From NCBI GenBank assembly GCA_031308135.1, contig JAHLJT010000631.1:151959425-152023424 (forward strand): a DNA stretch of 64,000 nt, given 5' to 3'. Source of the DNA: Acheta domesticus (lineage: Eukaryota > Arthropoda > Insecta > Orthoptera > Gryllidae). The notes beneath the pieces were generated by a model. That model was not told where the DNA came from, ran no database searches, and worked only from the letters and a program-made list of their open reading frames with translations. This document shows positions 23,546-33,500 of the stretch, in pieces. The number at the start of each line of letters is the position of its first letter. The first letter of the stretch is position 1. The translations under genes and the position numbers were made by a program.

Positions 23546-23629
23546 TGCCGGGTTAATATTTGTTACGAGAAAAATTACAATGTGGGAAACAAAACGGCTT
23601 ATGCAACGCTTATCAATTAAAGCCGGTTC

Positions 23630-24130
23630 GAAACGAGTTGTTTGGAGAAGCCTGCAATTCGGGGCAGCGCACGGCCTCTCGGAGATTCATTGCGCAAAGG
23701 GGTGATTGGTTGCGACGCCCGGGGGGATAATGGCTGCCCGCTGAGCGCGATGGCGTCCGCTCGCAGGCAGCTCCTCGCCTGCCCTCGCGCGCTGAGTTAT
23801 TAAGGCCGCGCGGCGGCGCTCGCGTCGTTTCATAACGGGTAATCTTCATAAAGGAAGCGCCTGATAAATTATTCAGAGTGGCCGCGTTGAGTGCTTTATG
23901 GTGGAGTTTCTCGGGATGTGGAGTTGAGTGAAAACTCTCGGAAGGGCACCGCGCGGGGCGTGTTCCGGGTCGCCAGGTCGCCTCTGCGAAGCGAGAAAGC
24001 GGATTTGGGCGCTGGGGAGGTCGGCGCGGCGCCCGCCGCCGGCAGGGTCGTTTCGGCAACGCGTGGGTGCTGCGGGTGAAAGGCCAGTGGTGGACAGAGA
24101 ATCGGAGCTGGGACCTGGCAATGGAGACGA
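23630..24130. other. CpG-rich island in AT-rich surroundings
   Basis: A 500-bp stretch dense in CG dinucleotides (for example cgcgcgctgag, ggccgcgcggcggcgctcgc at 23810-23825), with an embedded AT-rich core at about 23830-23880. Frames of 62-174 codons are open on both strands and carry no domain. It could be an unmethylated promoter-like island, a conserved regulatory block or the GC-rich part of an unidentified retroelement. Confidence 0.4.
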
Positions 24131-24179
24131 CACGCAAGGAGCGCGAGAAAATGAGAAGGAACTACTGGGAATACAACAG

Positions 24180-24269
24180 TTGCGTTCGTTTCTTTGAATT
24201 TTCGAAAATTCGCAAATTGCAAAAGTTAGAAATAACGCAAGGAAGTATGTGCTGTTGTAGTACCTCTAG
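24180..24269 (+). mobile_element. Family A 3' end
   Basis: Carries ttcgaaaattcgcaaattgc, then gcaaggaagtatgtgctgtt, gtagtacctctag (CTAG 24266-24269) followed by T. Confidence 0.5.
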
Positions 24270-24859
24270 TTTACACCAATTGTATATGACCTTATTTGAA
24301 ATTTTTTTAGAAAAGATTACAATAAGAAAACAAGGTGGCTCACCAAATTGAGTTTGCTTCGTCTGTTACATTTCACATAGCTGTTCCCCTGGTACGAGTA
24401 CGTAAATATCCAAGGAATAGTTTCTGAAAAGGGGAACATTTCATTAAGAAACGCATATACATCATTAAAACTAATGTATGTTAATGGAAGTGTAGCCAAT
24501 CGCTTATATAATAATAGAACATTCATTTCTTTGATAACTAATAACTAGAGACGTGCGATAATGACACGTGCTTTCTCGCATTATTGAGAGCGGTTCCGTA
24601 ATATAATATTGCAATTTCTGACCTCACTTCAGCCATCATTTAAAAAAGTTCAAACAAATTCAAACGAAGTGCCTGCGGTGCTTATCTACTATTAGTAATA
24701 AAATAATTAAATACTAACAACTCATTATGACTATGTAACTCCTGAAATATTCTACAAACGAAGTGCGGAAAATTTGAATTTGCAATTGACTTCAACTTAT
24801 TAGGTTGGTTTTCTTGATCTGAGCTAGCTTTTCAGTTTTGCCCCATCCTCATCTTAGCT
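24270..24859. other. Unassigned AT-rich stretch
   Basis: A reversed tail-like motif (gtgctttctcgcattattga) lies near 24570-24590. No gene was recognised. Confidence 0.3.
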
Positions 24860-25650
24860 GCCATCTATCGCTGCCCAAACTACATTTTTTCAGATTTTAT
24901 CAATTTTTTGGTTCTAATGGTAGAACTCAAATGTGACTTTATGTATATTAAAGAAGAGTAAAATCTCGTCCTAAATGTAAATTTTCGTTGAAGAATTTGG
25001 AGCAGTTTTTGAGAAAATATCGATTAAACGTTTCTGGAAATGCAAAATTTGAAGTTCTTTTTCACAGAAAACTTTTGAGTTCTCTCGAAACTTCATTTGA
25101 AACAATATCAATCACTTCTACCCACAAATGCGATAATGTATACAAGTAGCTGACACTGTAAATAAAGGTCTGAGAGATATTTCCAGAAAATTACAATTGT
25201 TTTTTTTTATAAAAATCAAAGAACATCAAGGTGTCATTTATGCTATGTTATTCAATGCATTTAGAAGTATCCGTTTGGAAAAAATCAAGTTGTTTTCGGG
25301 AAAATGGTGTTTGAGTGTATTTTTAAATGCAGAATTGAGAGCTCATTTCCACAGAAAGCGTTTGAGTTGTTGAGGAACTCTATACATCGCATGAAGCACA
25401 CACCCTCACAAATGCAATAAAGTATAAAAAGGTTCAGTAATGTAAATACGTGACGTGAGAGAGATTTAATTTAAAATAAATACAGAAAATGGCGTTTATA
25501 CCATCTTATACAATACATTTAACACTATTCTTCTCAAAAGGTTACAGAAACAAATTGAAGCCGTTTTCGAGAAATCCTTGTTTTTGTTATTTTTATATTG
25601 TACACATACTTCACTCAATATTGCGCGAAAAATATTAAATTTTCAAAAAA
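24860..25650 (-). mobile_element. Family A body, minus strand
   Basis: In reverse it holds the ggcagcgatagatggcagct motif (about 24857-24880), the AT-rich modules near 25000, 25295 and 25560 (again about 300 bp apart), and the genes-free body. Neither end is intact. Confidence 0.55.
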
Positions 25651-26344
25651 TGTATTCAGGGTGAACCATTTAACTTGACAAATCAAAATAACTCGAAAAA
25701 TATGCGACGTGCAAAAAATGTCAAAGGCAAAAAATTAATACCTCCAAGGCGGACATATGTCAGACCTGAAATCAAACTTCCCCGCTCGCCCCTGGAGGGT
25801 GAGGCGGGAGCCAACTTTGAAATCTTAAATGAGAACCTCCACTTTTTATTGCAGATTCGGATTCTACAATAAAAATTACATCAGTTTGGTCTAAAACGTT
25901 TTTACTCGTATATGTCGTGAAGATAACGGCAGTAGTTAGTACTGCTACTCACTATCTGACCATGGTTGAATGTCGTAATAACTCACTACCTTTCAGAGTT
26001 GAAACGGATCTCGGCCTTATAAAGAAGGAGAAAGAAGTGTTGAACTCAATTCTGAAAAAAAAAACAAAGTTATCTTCCAGATCCAGAAATATGTCCAAAG
26101 GTTGTTTCTTTGCTGTAACATACACTCAGATGTACATAACATTGCAAATATGGCTGACAAGGAACGAAAACCTAAATAGTACTCTGATACTACTTAAATC
26201 CTACCAGACCCATATAATGAAATTAAACCAGCAAAAGTGAAAGGTGTTACAGATCTTCTTGTCTTCATGTCACCCGCAATCAGGAATTGGCTTGATGTGC
26301 TATGGTAGAAATAAAAATGAATTCCTTGTATATGCGTTTTGCAT
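25651..26344. other. Unassigned; unidentified repeat-like segment 25655-25890
   Basis: The segment starts agggtgaaccatttaacttg and contains a GC-rich patch (25770-25810). A 107-codon frame at 25917-26240 has no domain that I recognise and no supporting context. Confidence 0.3.
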
Positions 26345-26401
26345 TGTCGCGACGGGACATAAAGGGATCAAGTAAACGCGTAGTTCTGATTAACATGCCT
26401 G

Positions 26402-26407
26402 TTTATT
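26402..26407 (-). terminator. Poly(A) signal of the LTR
   Basis: AATAAA on the minus strand, about 55 bp before the LTR 3' end. Confidence 0.5.
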
Positions 26408-26782
26408 TTTTTAGCTTACATGTTGGTCCCTGCTCCTCGTGTCACACGTGCCCCTGCGTCCGTCGGCTCCGGCGTCTTCGTCACACTAAGGCAGGGTCGT
26501 TCCGTTGTCGAAGCGCAGACAGCGGCTCCAATGACCGAGAAGGCCACGGTCAGGAGTGCCACACAGAGGATCCGGCACTAGCGGTCCGCCTGGCCAAACG
26601 GCCCGTAAGCCGCGGTCAGGAGTCCTGTGCAGTGCCTTCGCCGCTGGCGGCCCACCCTTCCTACTGGTCTCCCCGACACTAGCCGCTGCCGGCGAAGAGC
26701 TCTCTCGACGTCTGCTTCCACACACTGCTGTATACCACACTCTCCCTGACTCTCTGTGACTAGCTAGCTCCGAGGGCGCAGA

Positions 26783-26789
26783 TTATATA
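26783..26789 (-). promoter_or_regulatory. TATA box of the LTR
   Basis: TATATAA on the minus strand, upstream of the LTR R region. Confidence 0.55.
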
Positions 26790-26903
26790 CCCGCCCTCGG
26801 AGCAAGGGGTGTCCTGACTCAACCTTAGTGTGACGTAGACTCTCGGTTTACTCTTGGGGTTGCTGCCATCCCCGGCGTGAGTTTGGCCATCCCTTACAGT
26901 ACA

Positions 26904-27139
26904 GAGTTCACGCCGGGGAGGCGGTCAAAGTGCGCCCGTATGCCCTGTGCGTCACGGCGCCCTGTGTGTCACGGCGCCCTTCAATAGGGGATGACACACC
27001 GCGCTGACCTCACCGGCCACTGAGTTCACGCCGGGGAGGCGGTCAAAGTGCGCCCGTATACCCTGTGCGTCACGGCGCCCTGTGTGTCACGGCGCCCTTC
27101 TATAGGGGATGACACACCGCGCTGACCTCACCGGCCGCT
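26904..27139 (-). repeat. Two-unit 118-bp tandem repeat in LTR U3
   Basis: Units 26904-27021 and 27022-27139 are nearly identical (gagttcacgccggggaggcg... and ...ctgacctcaccggccnctg). They lie in the U3 position of the minus-strand LTR, where duplicated enhancer blocks are common. Each unit also has internal copies of gtcacggcgccctgtg. Confidence 0.85.
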
Positions 27140-27214
27140 GTGCCGCCCCGGCGCCCGGACCCGATAAGGCCCGCTCTCTAGCAATTCGTTTTGCGGCAAT
27201 GTCGCCTGGCGACA

Positions 27215-27429
27215 GCATCCACAAGTTTATTTTCTTTGAATTTACTTCTTTCCTACACGTAGCATATTGCTTCGTACAACTATTTTTACTTTTTGTGCAG
27301 AGCATTTTGTGTTCGTTGGAAGATGGAAACTTTAGTACAATTATAAATTATGTTGTAATGTGTTGACCTATGTACAGTGTTCTGTAGAACAGAGCTTACA
27401 GTGCTCTGTAGCAGAGTTTCCCAATGGTA
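27215..27429. other. Unassigned
   Basis: No gene was recognised between the LTR and the mariner remnant. A short repeated tctgtag/agagctt motif occurs near 27380-27415. Confidence 0.3.
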
Positions 27430-27773
27430 TAGTCGATTTCGGAAGATCGTACTAGAAAAAACGAAGACGCAACACAGGGAAGACCCAGAACACCGACAGT
27501 TGAATGAAGCGAGATATTTGTGACATTTTATTGTAAAGGATCGTCAAGCGACATGTAAAAACATTTCTGAAGCCACAGTAAATTCAATACCCTCCATATT
27601 TCCAATACTGTCAAATGATTGATACTGAAAATGCACAAAACCCGACATCAGTTGCTCGACAATTCAGGGACACTCATTCTCCACGATAACGCTCTACCTC
27701 ACAAGGCCGAAGTCTGAACAGAAAACTTCCACGAATGTGGTTGGGAAGTTTTACAACATGCACCCTACATGAC

Positions 27774-28129
27774 GCGGATTCGATGGTGTGACGGTTAGCG
27801 TGCCGGACTGTCATACCCAAGTTCGCGGGTTCAAACCCGATTTTTAAGGGCGTGGATTTTTAAGGGCGAAAAAATCCTTCGTACGCCTTCCGCGGAGGGG
27901 AAGTAAGCCGGCTGGCCCATGTTAGTAGATTTACTTGCATGTAAAAGATCCTCAAGCCTAAATGACGCCTCTGAGCTAAATTCAAATCGCCTGTTTCGTC
28001 GCCCGGGATAATACCTTCTTTCTCCGCTAGGTGGAAGGAGCGTAGCGAAATTTGCGTGGTCAGACGGAAGAGCCGGCCTGATGGCCCGAGTCTCGCCACG
28101 TAAAATAAGGCATTAACTAACTAACTATG
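27774..28129 (+). repeat. tRNA-derived SINE with 7-bp target duplication
   Basis: The head carries gtgtgacggttagcgtgccg (A-box-like) and cgcgggttcaaacccg (a perfect B-box core, GGTTCAAACCC, at about 27828-27838). A 280-bp body follows and a short ctaactaacta tail. It is flanked by ACATGAC at 27767-27773 and 28130-28136. The insertion splits a mariner transposase remnant whose coding similarity resumes after the SINE. Confidence 0.8.
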
Positions 28130-28233
28130 ACATGACTCTTACAGACTTCGACTTCTCCCAGAATTGAAAACGTTTCGCGGCGACTTCGTTTTTCATGATT
28201 GCGTAGGCTTCCACGGCCGGAATTCATGTAGTC

Positions 28234-28423
28234 TAGGCTATCCGGGATGAGCCGCGTCATCGATTTGGTGGCTGACGTTTCGGCCAACATATTGTGGCCT
28301 TCTGCGTACTGCTGCGTACAGCCTAGAGCGTACTGCTGAGCAGTACGCTCTAAGGAAGGCCACAATATGTTGGCCGAAACGTCAACCACCAAATCGATGA
28401 CGCGGCTCATCCCGGATAGCCTA
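28234..28423. repeat. Foldback element with 69-bp inverted arms
   Basis: Arms 28234-28302 and 28355-28423 are inverted copies differing at one position (taggctatccgggatgagcc at the outer end). The 52-bp loop contains a 27-bp perfect palindrome (28325-28351, agagcgtactgct-g-agcagt...). No target duplication was recognised. Confidence 0.85.
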
Positions 28424-28600
28424 TACCACATTCGTTTCTCATGTCTTGATGATCTTTGTGCAGCCTTCACCCCAACCATTCGCCTGATGATCAAAGAAGG
28501 GATGTTTGATGGAATTTGAAAGCTGCCCAGTCATTGGACTTGGTAACTGAGAGGAATGGGGACTACACTGAAGGATCGTAGGGAGTTTTTCTCAAAACAA

Positions 28601-28924
28601 TAAACATGCAAGAAAATACAAAATGCTGTGAATTTATGAAATGTCCCTTGTATGTGTTGCAAGAATGATTTAATACATACTTTGTGAAGATGTTCATCAG
28701 CATTTATCTCAGTTTGATGTTTAACTCGACAATGATATTAAGTACGTGATACAATATTTTGCAATTTTCGAAAAACAGTCTAATATCCAAAGAAAGTATT
28801 GTTTGCGCCAAACTATTTGTACGTACTAAAATGTTCACTTCGTTTCCCATGCATCTTCGCTGATCCTTTATCACAAGTGTTTGAATCCCCATACATCATC
28901 TCGTAAACGTCTTCCAATTTACAT
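28601..28924. other. Unassigned
   Basis: AT-rich; nothing recognised. Confidence 0.3.
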
Positions 28925-29420
28925 CTTTGCTCCAAGATCATTACAGTCCCCCGCGCGGTTTTTCGTGCCCTGGTAAGAAAGCTGTAAGTGCTGCTAATCG
29001 TAGCTGTGTTCGCGCGGCCATCCGTCTCCTCGCGCAGGAGATCACGGAGTCGTCGTGGGGCGGGGCGGAGCGGGAGGGGGCGGGGCGGGGCGGGACGGGG
29101 CGGGGCGCCCCATTATCCCGTGGAGAGGTGCGGCCAGCGCCGGACGGGACCGAGGGCAACTGCCCAGCGGGTTGCAGGGCTCTCACCGGCTGTTTACGAT
29201 GCGACGTCCAGAACCTGGGAAGGCCGTGCTGACCCGACGGACGCTCCGCTCCGATGACCGTAGAAGGGATTTCTTGCAGCACTCGACAGCAATCTCGAGC
29301 CTTTGCGCATGCACAGTTTGCGTTGCGCGTGCGTAGATCCTCAAAAATGATCTAGAGTAGTCCAGAAATTGATGTCGATTGCTGTGTGCTTCGCCGCGCA
29401 AAAAGTCCCTCATTTTAAAA
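28925..29420. other. GC-rich block with GGGGCGGGG cluster
   Basis: At 29056-29110 a run of seven or more G3-G5 tracts (ggggcggggc...gggagggggcggggcg) gives strong G-quadruplex potential and several GC-box (Sp1-type) cores. Frames of 76-113 codons cover both strands and carry no domain. It is either a CpG-island promoter fragment or part of an unidentified element. Confidence 0.4.
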
Positions 29421-29975
29421 CATCGATGATTCTATTTTATTAAAACATTGGTTTTGTAAACATCGATTTATTAAAGACGATGTTTTGTGTTGAATGTTTT
29501 ATTTTTCGATATTTTGTTTTTGCATGAAAAAGTTTAATAATAACAATTTTGTAAACGTTATAATATGAAATAACTTATGATACAACAGGCAGCTAATGTA
29601 TTGTAACTAAGTAATTGGTGTTGTAACTGTGTTCATCGAGCAGACGCTCTCTGCCGACTGATGGCCCCGGTGTTCTCTGCGCTTTTCGCTCGCCGAGGCT
29701 TTCACCGCACGCGTCATGGGAGTAGGACCCTTCTTCCCTCATCTTGTTCCAGCAAAATGAAGCAGCTGTCATTCCTTGTGATGACCATGAGCGGTTGTAG
29801 TCTTTTTGGTTGAGTTTTTTCATTGTTCTTATTATGTTTTTCGTTTGTTTTGTGATTTAATTTTAAATGAATAAATCTGGTCAAATTAGATTCTCTCTCA
29901 CGCGAATGTAAGTGTTAAGAGGGATTCTAACGTATATTTAAAAAACTTCTACGATTTTTGGGTAATGTTTTACTA
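29421..29975. other. AT-rich, unassigned
   Basis: Imperfect inverted segments of an aaacatcgat-type motif occur at 29425-29490. A 76-codon minus-strand frame at 29593-29823 has no domain. Confidence 0.3.
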
Positions 29976-30899
29976 CGAGGGGCATTCAATAATTACAGAG
30001 ACAAATTTGTCTGGAGAAATACACGTTTAATTTTACATAACTGGACTTTTCATACTTTTTAATACATTCCCTACCAACATTTATGCACTTGTTCCAAGGG
30101 CTTACTGGATTTTTTATAACGGTTCTAAAGAACTCTTTTTCTTGGGGTTTGAACCAATTCCCACAAATATTTCGACAACCTCTTTATCCTGGAAATTCTT
30201 CCACGTAATGCCTCCTTCAGTGGACCAAACAAATGGAAATCAAATGGTGCTTAATCGGGACTGTAAGGGGGATGAGGCAGTACCTCCCAACCCACTTTGT
30301 CGTTGGTTTCACGGCTTTGTTGAGCAGTGTGAGGACGTGTGTTATTTTGCTGGAGACTTCTCTGAGATACATGACGTTTCTCTCTCATGACTTCACCTTG
30401 TCACAAAAGTATATCTAACAATAAGCAGTATTGGCTGTTTATTATAGGCTGTTCTTCGTGATAATCACAAGAAACATACCTACACCGTCCCCAAACACAG
30501 TCAATATAACTTTTCCTGTTGATGCGGCCAGAACGATGTTTGTCAATCATTGAGCCTCGACCACTTTTTAACTGTTCTACCCAGTTGTGAAAATTCTCGC
30601 AGTTTTTACAACTTTCACCATACACGTTAGTCGTTCCAGAGTATATATTAGCTGGCTTTTCACCTTCAGCATGTTCAAAATGGATCGCAGAACGTTGTTC
30701 AACCAATGTGGGATTTTCAAGTGGACTCGCCGTAGTTCAACTTCATTTTCAGGTTATGAATACAACAATGCTAATCATCTAGATGGTCAGGGATCATTCC
30801 AGTGATGCCAACTTAAAGTCCTAAAATTACCAAACTTGTCCTACCCAGTGTTTTTTTTCTCCAGACCAATTTGTCTGTTTAATTATTGAATGACCTATG
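29976..30899 (-). mobile_element. Internally deleted mariner with terminal inverted repeats
   Basis: The ends CGAGGGGCATTCAATAATTA (left) and the inverse of CATAGGTCATTCAATAATTA (right) form inverted repeats of about 40 bp (both continue into gagacaaatt/cagacaaatt). TA flanks lie at 29974-29975 and 30900-30901. At 924 bp it is shorter than a full mariner (about 1.3 kb). Confidence 0.8.
30100..30706 (-). pseudogene. Mariner transposase with internal deletion
   Basis: The minus-strand frame 30706-30401 starts MVEQRSAIHFEHAEGEKPAN and includes NFHNWVEQLKSGRGSMIDKH followed by RSGR, the conserved end of the mariner DNA-binding domain. It then passes directly to PIINSQYCLLLDILL, which belongs far downstream in the catalytic domain. 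A part of the catalytic region is therefore deleted in frame. After a stop, NNTRPHTAQQS, VGWEVLPHPPYSPD and FHLFGPLKEALRG (30389-30190) supply the later DD34D segments. The first catalytic aspartate region is missing, so it cannot transpose itself. Its ends could still be mobilised in trans. Confidence 0.75.
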
Positions 30900-30901
30900 T
30901 A

Positions 30902-31253
30902 GCGTTGATGTCTTAATTTGGAGCTTCAATGTTTTGTGCCCTAGAGCCAATGCCACCAGCTCTCCCGCTACCCTGTCCACCCCCCTCCACTCCTGCATTT
31001 GCCAAAAGTATAAAGACTGTGGCGATATCAACTTACACCTTCGGTCTTTGAGCTACAGATTAAAATTCCATGCTCCACCAACAACCGAAAATGAAGAGTG
31101 AATCTTGTAACACCTGTTTCTTTTTATCTACATTACGTACTTCGTGTATTAAAGAGTATCATTCCTATTGTGATTTAATTTCAGACAATAACATACTGAT
31201 GTAATGATCTGTGAACCACATTTTGTTACTTATTTCTGTTTCAGCATAATAGA
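30902..31253. other. Unassigned
   Basis: No gene was recognised. The region is AT-rich after 31100. Confidence 0.3.
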
Positions 31254-31650
31254 CTAAGAAAACCCGGCAGACGTTGTTCTGCCCTTTATCTCCCTCTTTC
31301 CATTCCCATCTCCGTTTCTCACTGTCTCTCCCTCCCTCCCTCCCCTGTCCCTGTCTGTCACTGTCTCCAGCGCCGTACCAGCAACAATGTAATAGAATGT
31401 TCAGGAAGAGTTCATTCTGTAGAGTACGGTGTGAGCCTCGTTAGGAGTTATTCAACGATATAGATTAAAAATGCTGCCGAGTGTGTTGCAGGTTGCATTT
31501 GACGTGAATATGTAGTGGATATTTAGTGGATATGTAGCGCCATGTAGTGGAGTTACAACAGAATTTACAACACATAAACCTTCTCGGTGAAAAAACACGT
31601 AGAAGTTCCAACTTTCATGGAGATTGGTCCAACGGTGTTGGAGTATTGCT

Positions 31651-31703
<53 letters not shown>
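31254..31703 (-). mobile_element. Family D Helitron-like element, copy 2
   Basis: On the minus strand it starts TCTAATATATATA (31703 down, with a (TA)n run to about 31652) and shares the gatctccatgaaagttgg...tgtaactccactacatggcg body with copy 1. It then has a polypurine block and ends in a perfect hairpin (GGCAGA-acaacg-TCTGCC) followed by GGGTTTTCTTAG and T. The 5' TC, the 3' hairpin about a dozen bases from the end, NTAG and the T flank are the Helitron hallmarks. At 450 bp it is a short non-autonomous copy. Confidence 0.65.
31653..31700. repeat. (TA)n microsatellite
   Basis: About 24 TA units at the 5' end of the family D copy. Confidence 0.9.
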
Positions 31704-32204
31704 CATTCGTGTCCGAATACATTTTTGTTAATTACAGGAAATATTATTAGACATTTTTATAAATTAAACCAAATTTTCAGTAGAACCTATTTTCATAGAC
31801 CTTCTGCCATTAGACCTCATATCCTTAGACGTAGCGCCATCCAACCCCGTCTGCGTGAGGTGGGTGGGGCAGGACGTTGCGTGAGCGACGCGTTGGCGGC
31901 CGCTGCTTCTCGGGTGCGTGAGTGCGCGGCGGCGTCAGCGGACGTGCGTGCTGGGGGCCAGCGAATTCCCCGCCCTTCTCGCTTTTATGCCCCGTCCGCC
32001 AACACTTTACACCTGCGGCCTTGTGCCGTGTGGCATATTCTCCACGCTTAATCATATTCTTTCTACACAGGGTGTCATTTATGTCGCAATCCGTTCACAT
32101 GAAGCAACCGGGTCTGCAAGCTCGAATGGAAACGAGGAAAAGAAGGGCCTGGTGCTATTAACGCCGCGCGTTGAACGCCCGCCGATTGACTGATTGCTTC
32201 GTGT
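31704..32204. other. Unassigned; GC-rich patch 31830-32010
   Basis: Frames of 76-154 codons run through the (TA)n and the GC-rich patch on both strands; none shows a domain. Confidence 0.3.
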
Positions 32205-32431
32205 TTCCGGGCGCGTCAATGGCGAAGGTCATTAGTCCCGTAAGTACAGTGCGTGCTTTGTCACGGGAGCTGACGGTGTTCTTCTGTTGCTGGTTGGTGA
32301 GATTCGGCGCCGACCTATAAGTCGGCTTTCACTGTTTTTTCCACACAGGTGTCTACTAGGTACCGCCCCAATCGGGGCAAGCTCTCAATTCTCGACTGGT
32401 CTGCTGACATTTGTGGTAGTGCAATGCATGT

Positions 32432-32466
<35 letters not shown>

Positions 32467-32640
32467 GAAAAGGAATAGGAAGGAATGTCTCGCGCGGTCC
32501 TTAGTTCACTTGCTAGAGCATTGCAACGGCATTCGTTAGGTGATTTTCGGAGAAAGTACGGAAACCTACCGATCACAGCACCCGTTCGCTAAAATTCTCC
32601 TCCAGAAAGCTTCTAGCGGGTCCCATGAATTTCTTGATGC
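32205..32640 (+). repeat. Family C repeat, copy 2, with inverted left part
   Basis: 32205-32400 matches 42555-42745 closely (cgtgtttccgggc, attagtcccgtaagt, ggcgccgacctat, gtaccgccccaatcggggca). The following 32465-32640 matches the left part of copy 1 (8570-8760) in reverse, so this copy is rearranged. Confidence 0.5.
32433..32463. repeat. (GT)n microsatellite
   Basis: About 15 GT units. Confidence 0.9.
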
Positions 32641-33149
32641 TTTGTTTGTCGTATACAAGCGTGGAAACTTTCTTTTGAATTCTACCCAACATTGCTTTTT
32701 AAGCAATTCTACGAATATATGGATCTCAATACGTCTCTCCGTAATAGGACAGCAAGATATGTAAAACACTCCTGTACCAGGACAGACGGAAATTAAATCA
32801 ATATTTTCACGCTTATCGTACATGTTCTTATCGTTCCCATTACAAAACTCTACAACTTCATCTTCTTCATTATTTGATTTATTGCATCCTCCCAACTTTA
32901 TTTCCAATCTAACAGAGTACTAAGATTCTTACACAATGATTCTTGAGCATGAAGTCGTTAATATTAATTCTGAGACATTTCGACCCCCGGCCATAATGAA
33001 ATAATTTATCTGCTTTTCGACCCGTCAATCTCCATTCCATCCACCTATCTCTTAAGTCAATTGTGTCAGATATCCCTTGAACGAAGAAGCCAATTAGATT
33101 TTTGCAAAATAATCCGCTCCTAAATCCGTTTTGCCCACAAAAAATACAA
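32641..33149. other. Unassigned
   Basis: No gene was recognised. The 113-codon minus frame (32566-32907) spans repeat and non-repeat sequence and has no domain. Confidence 0.3.
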
Positions 33150-33500
33150 TTGATTCTTTTTACTTTTCGTATACTTATATGCAGAGTAATATACTTAATA
33201 CAAGCTGTGGCAAATCGACTTCAAGATTTTGAAGGAAATACAATTTTGGGGTCTCCTGATACCGGAAAAGAGGTTTTTTTCAAAGCGTCCGTATGTCTCT
33301 GTCTGTCCCTCGGTCCGTCCGTCTGTGAATAACAATAGCACTTATACTATTCGTATGATTTTTTTCAAAAAATTAAAACTCCCCGGTCGATCAGGCCGGA
33401 CTCCCTCTGCGTTTTTGAAAAAGCATCCTTAAAATTTTTGAGGTACATCACATCAAGGTCCGTGGACATTTTCAAAATTTTCTCACATATGGTTTCCAAG
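33150..33500 (+). mobile_element. Family A head, plus strand
   Basis: Holds tttttacttttcgtatactt, caaatcgacttcaagatttt, ttggggtctcctgataccgg and a (gtcc/gtct)n block (33287-33325), then the ccccggtcgatcaggccgga segment. It is truncated before the body. Confidence 0.55.

Larger units (their letters stand above)
26345..27214 (-). mobile_element. Solo LTR of an LTR retrotransposon, minus strand
   Basis: The 870-bp block begins TGTCGC and ends GCGACA, a 6-bp terminal inverted repeat of the TG...CA type. It is flanked on both sides by GCAT (26341-26344 and 27215-27218), a 4-bp target duplication. On the minus strand it holds a TATATAA box (26783-26789) and, about 380 bp further, an AATAAA signal (plus tttatt at 26402-26407), so the order is U3-R-U5 on the minus strand. 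No internal retroelement sequence adjoins it, so it is a solo LTR left by recombination. Family knowledge: 4-6-bp duplications fit Gypsy or Copia elements; the family is not identified. The many GC-rich frames inside are not genes. Confidence 0.75.
27430..28600 (+). pseudogene. Mariner transposase pseudogene, split by a SINE and a foldback
   Basis: Fragments in order: VKDRQATCKNISEATVNSI (27530-27590), resembling the second helix-turn-helix; ILHDNALPHKA (27672-27705), carrying the second catalytic aspartate of the DD34D triad; and CGWEVLQHAPY (27737-27769). A SINE then interrupts (27774-28129). After it, DFDF...ELKTFRGDFVF-like residues (28147-28190) continue the mariner DFHLFPxLK segment. 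A foldback with 69-bp arms follows, and finally the KLPSHW...GDY-like C-terminus (28520-28570). Stops and frameshifts are frequent and much of the middle is missing, so no product is expected. Confidence 0.65.

Noticed and set aside
23613..24222. 174- and 108-codon minus-strand frames
   Set aside because: CpG-rich island open on both strands, no domain; part overlaps no conserved motif.
26302..26759. Three GC-rich frames (67-126 codons)
   Set aside because: They lie within the solo LTR and carry no domain.
27783..27845. tRNA gene
   Set aside because: B box is perfect but acceptor and anticodon arms do not pair, and it is the head of a 356-bp SINE with its own target duplication.
31452..32051. 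84- and 154-codon frames with Ile-Tyr runs
   Set aside because: Also produced by a (TA)n run joined to GC-rich sequence.
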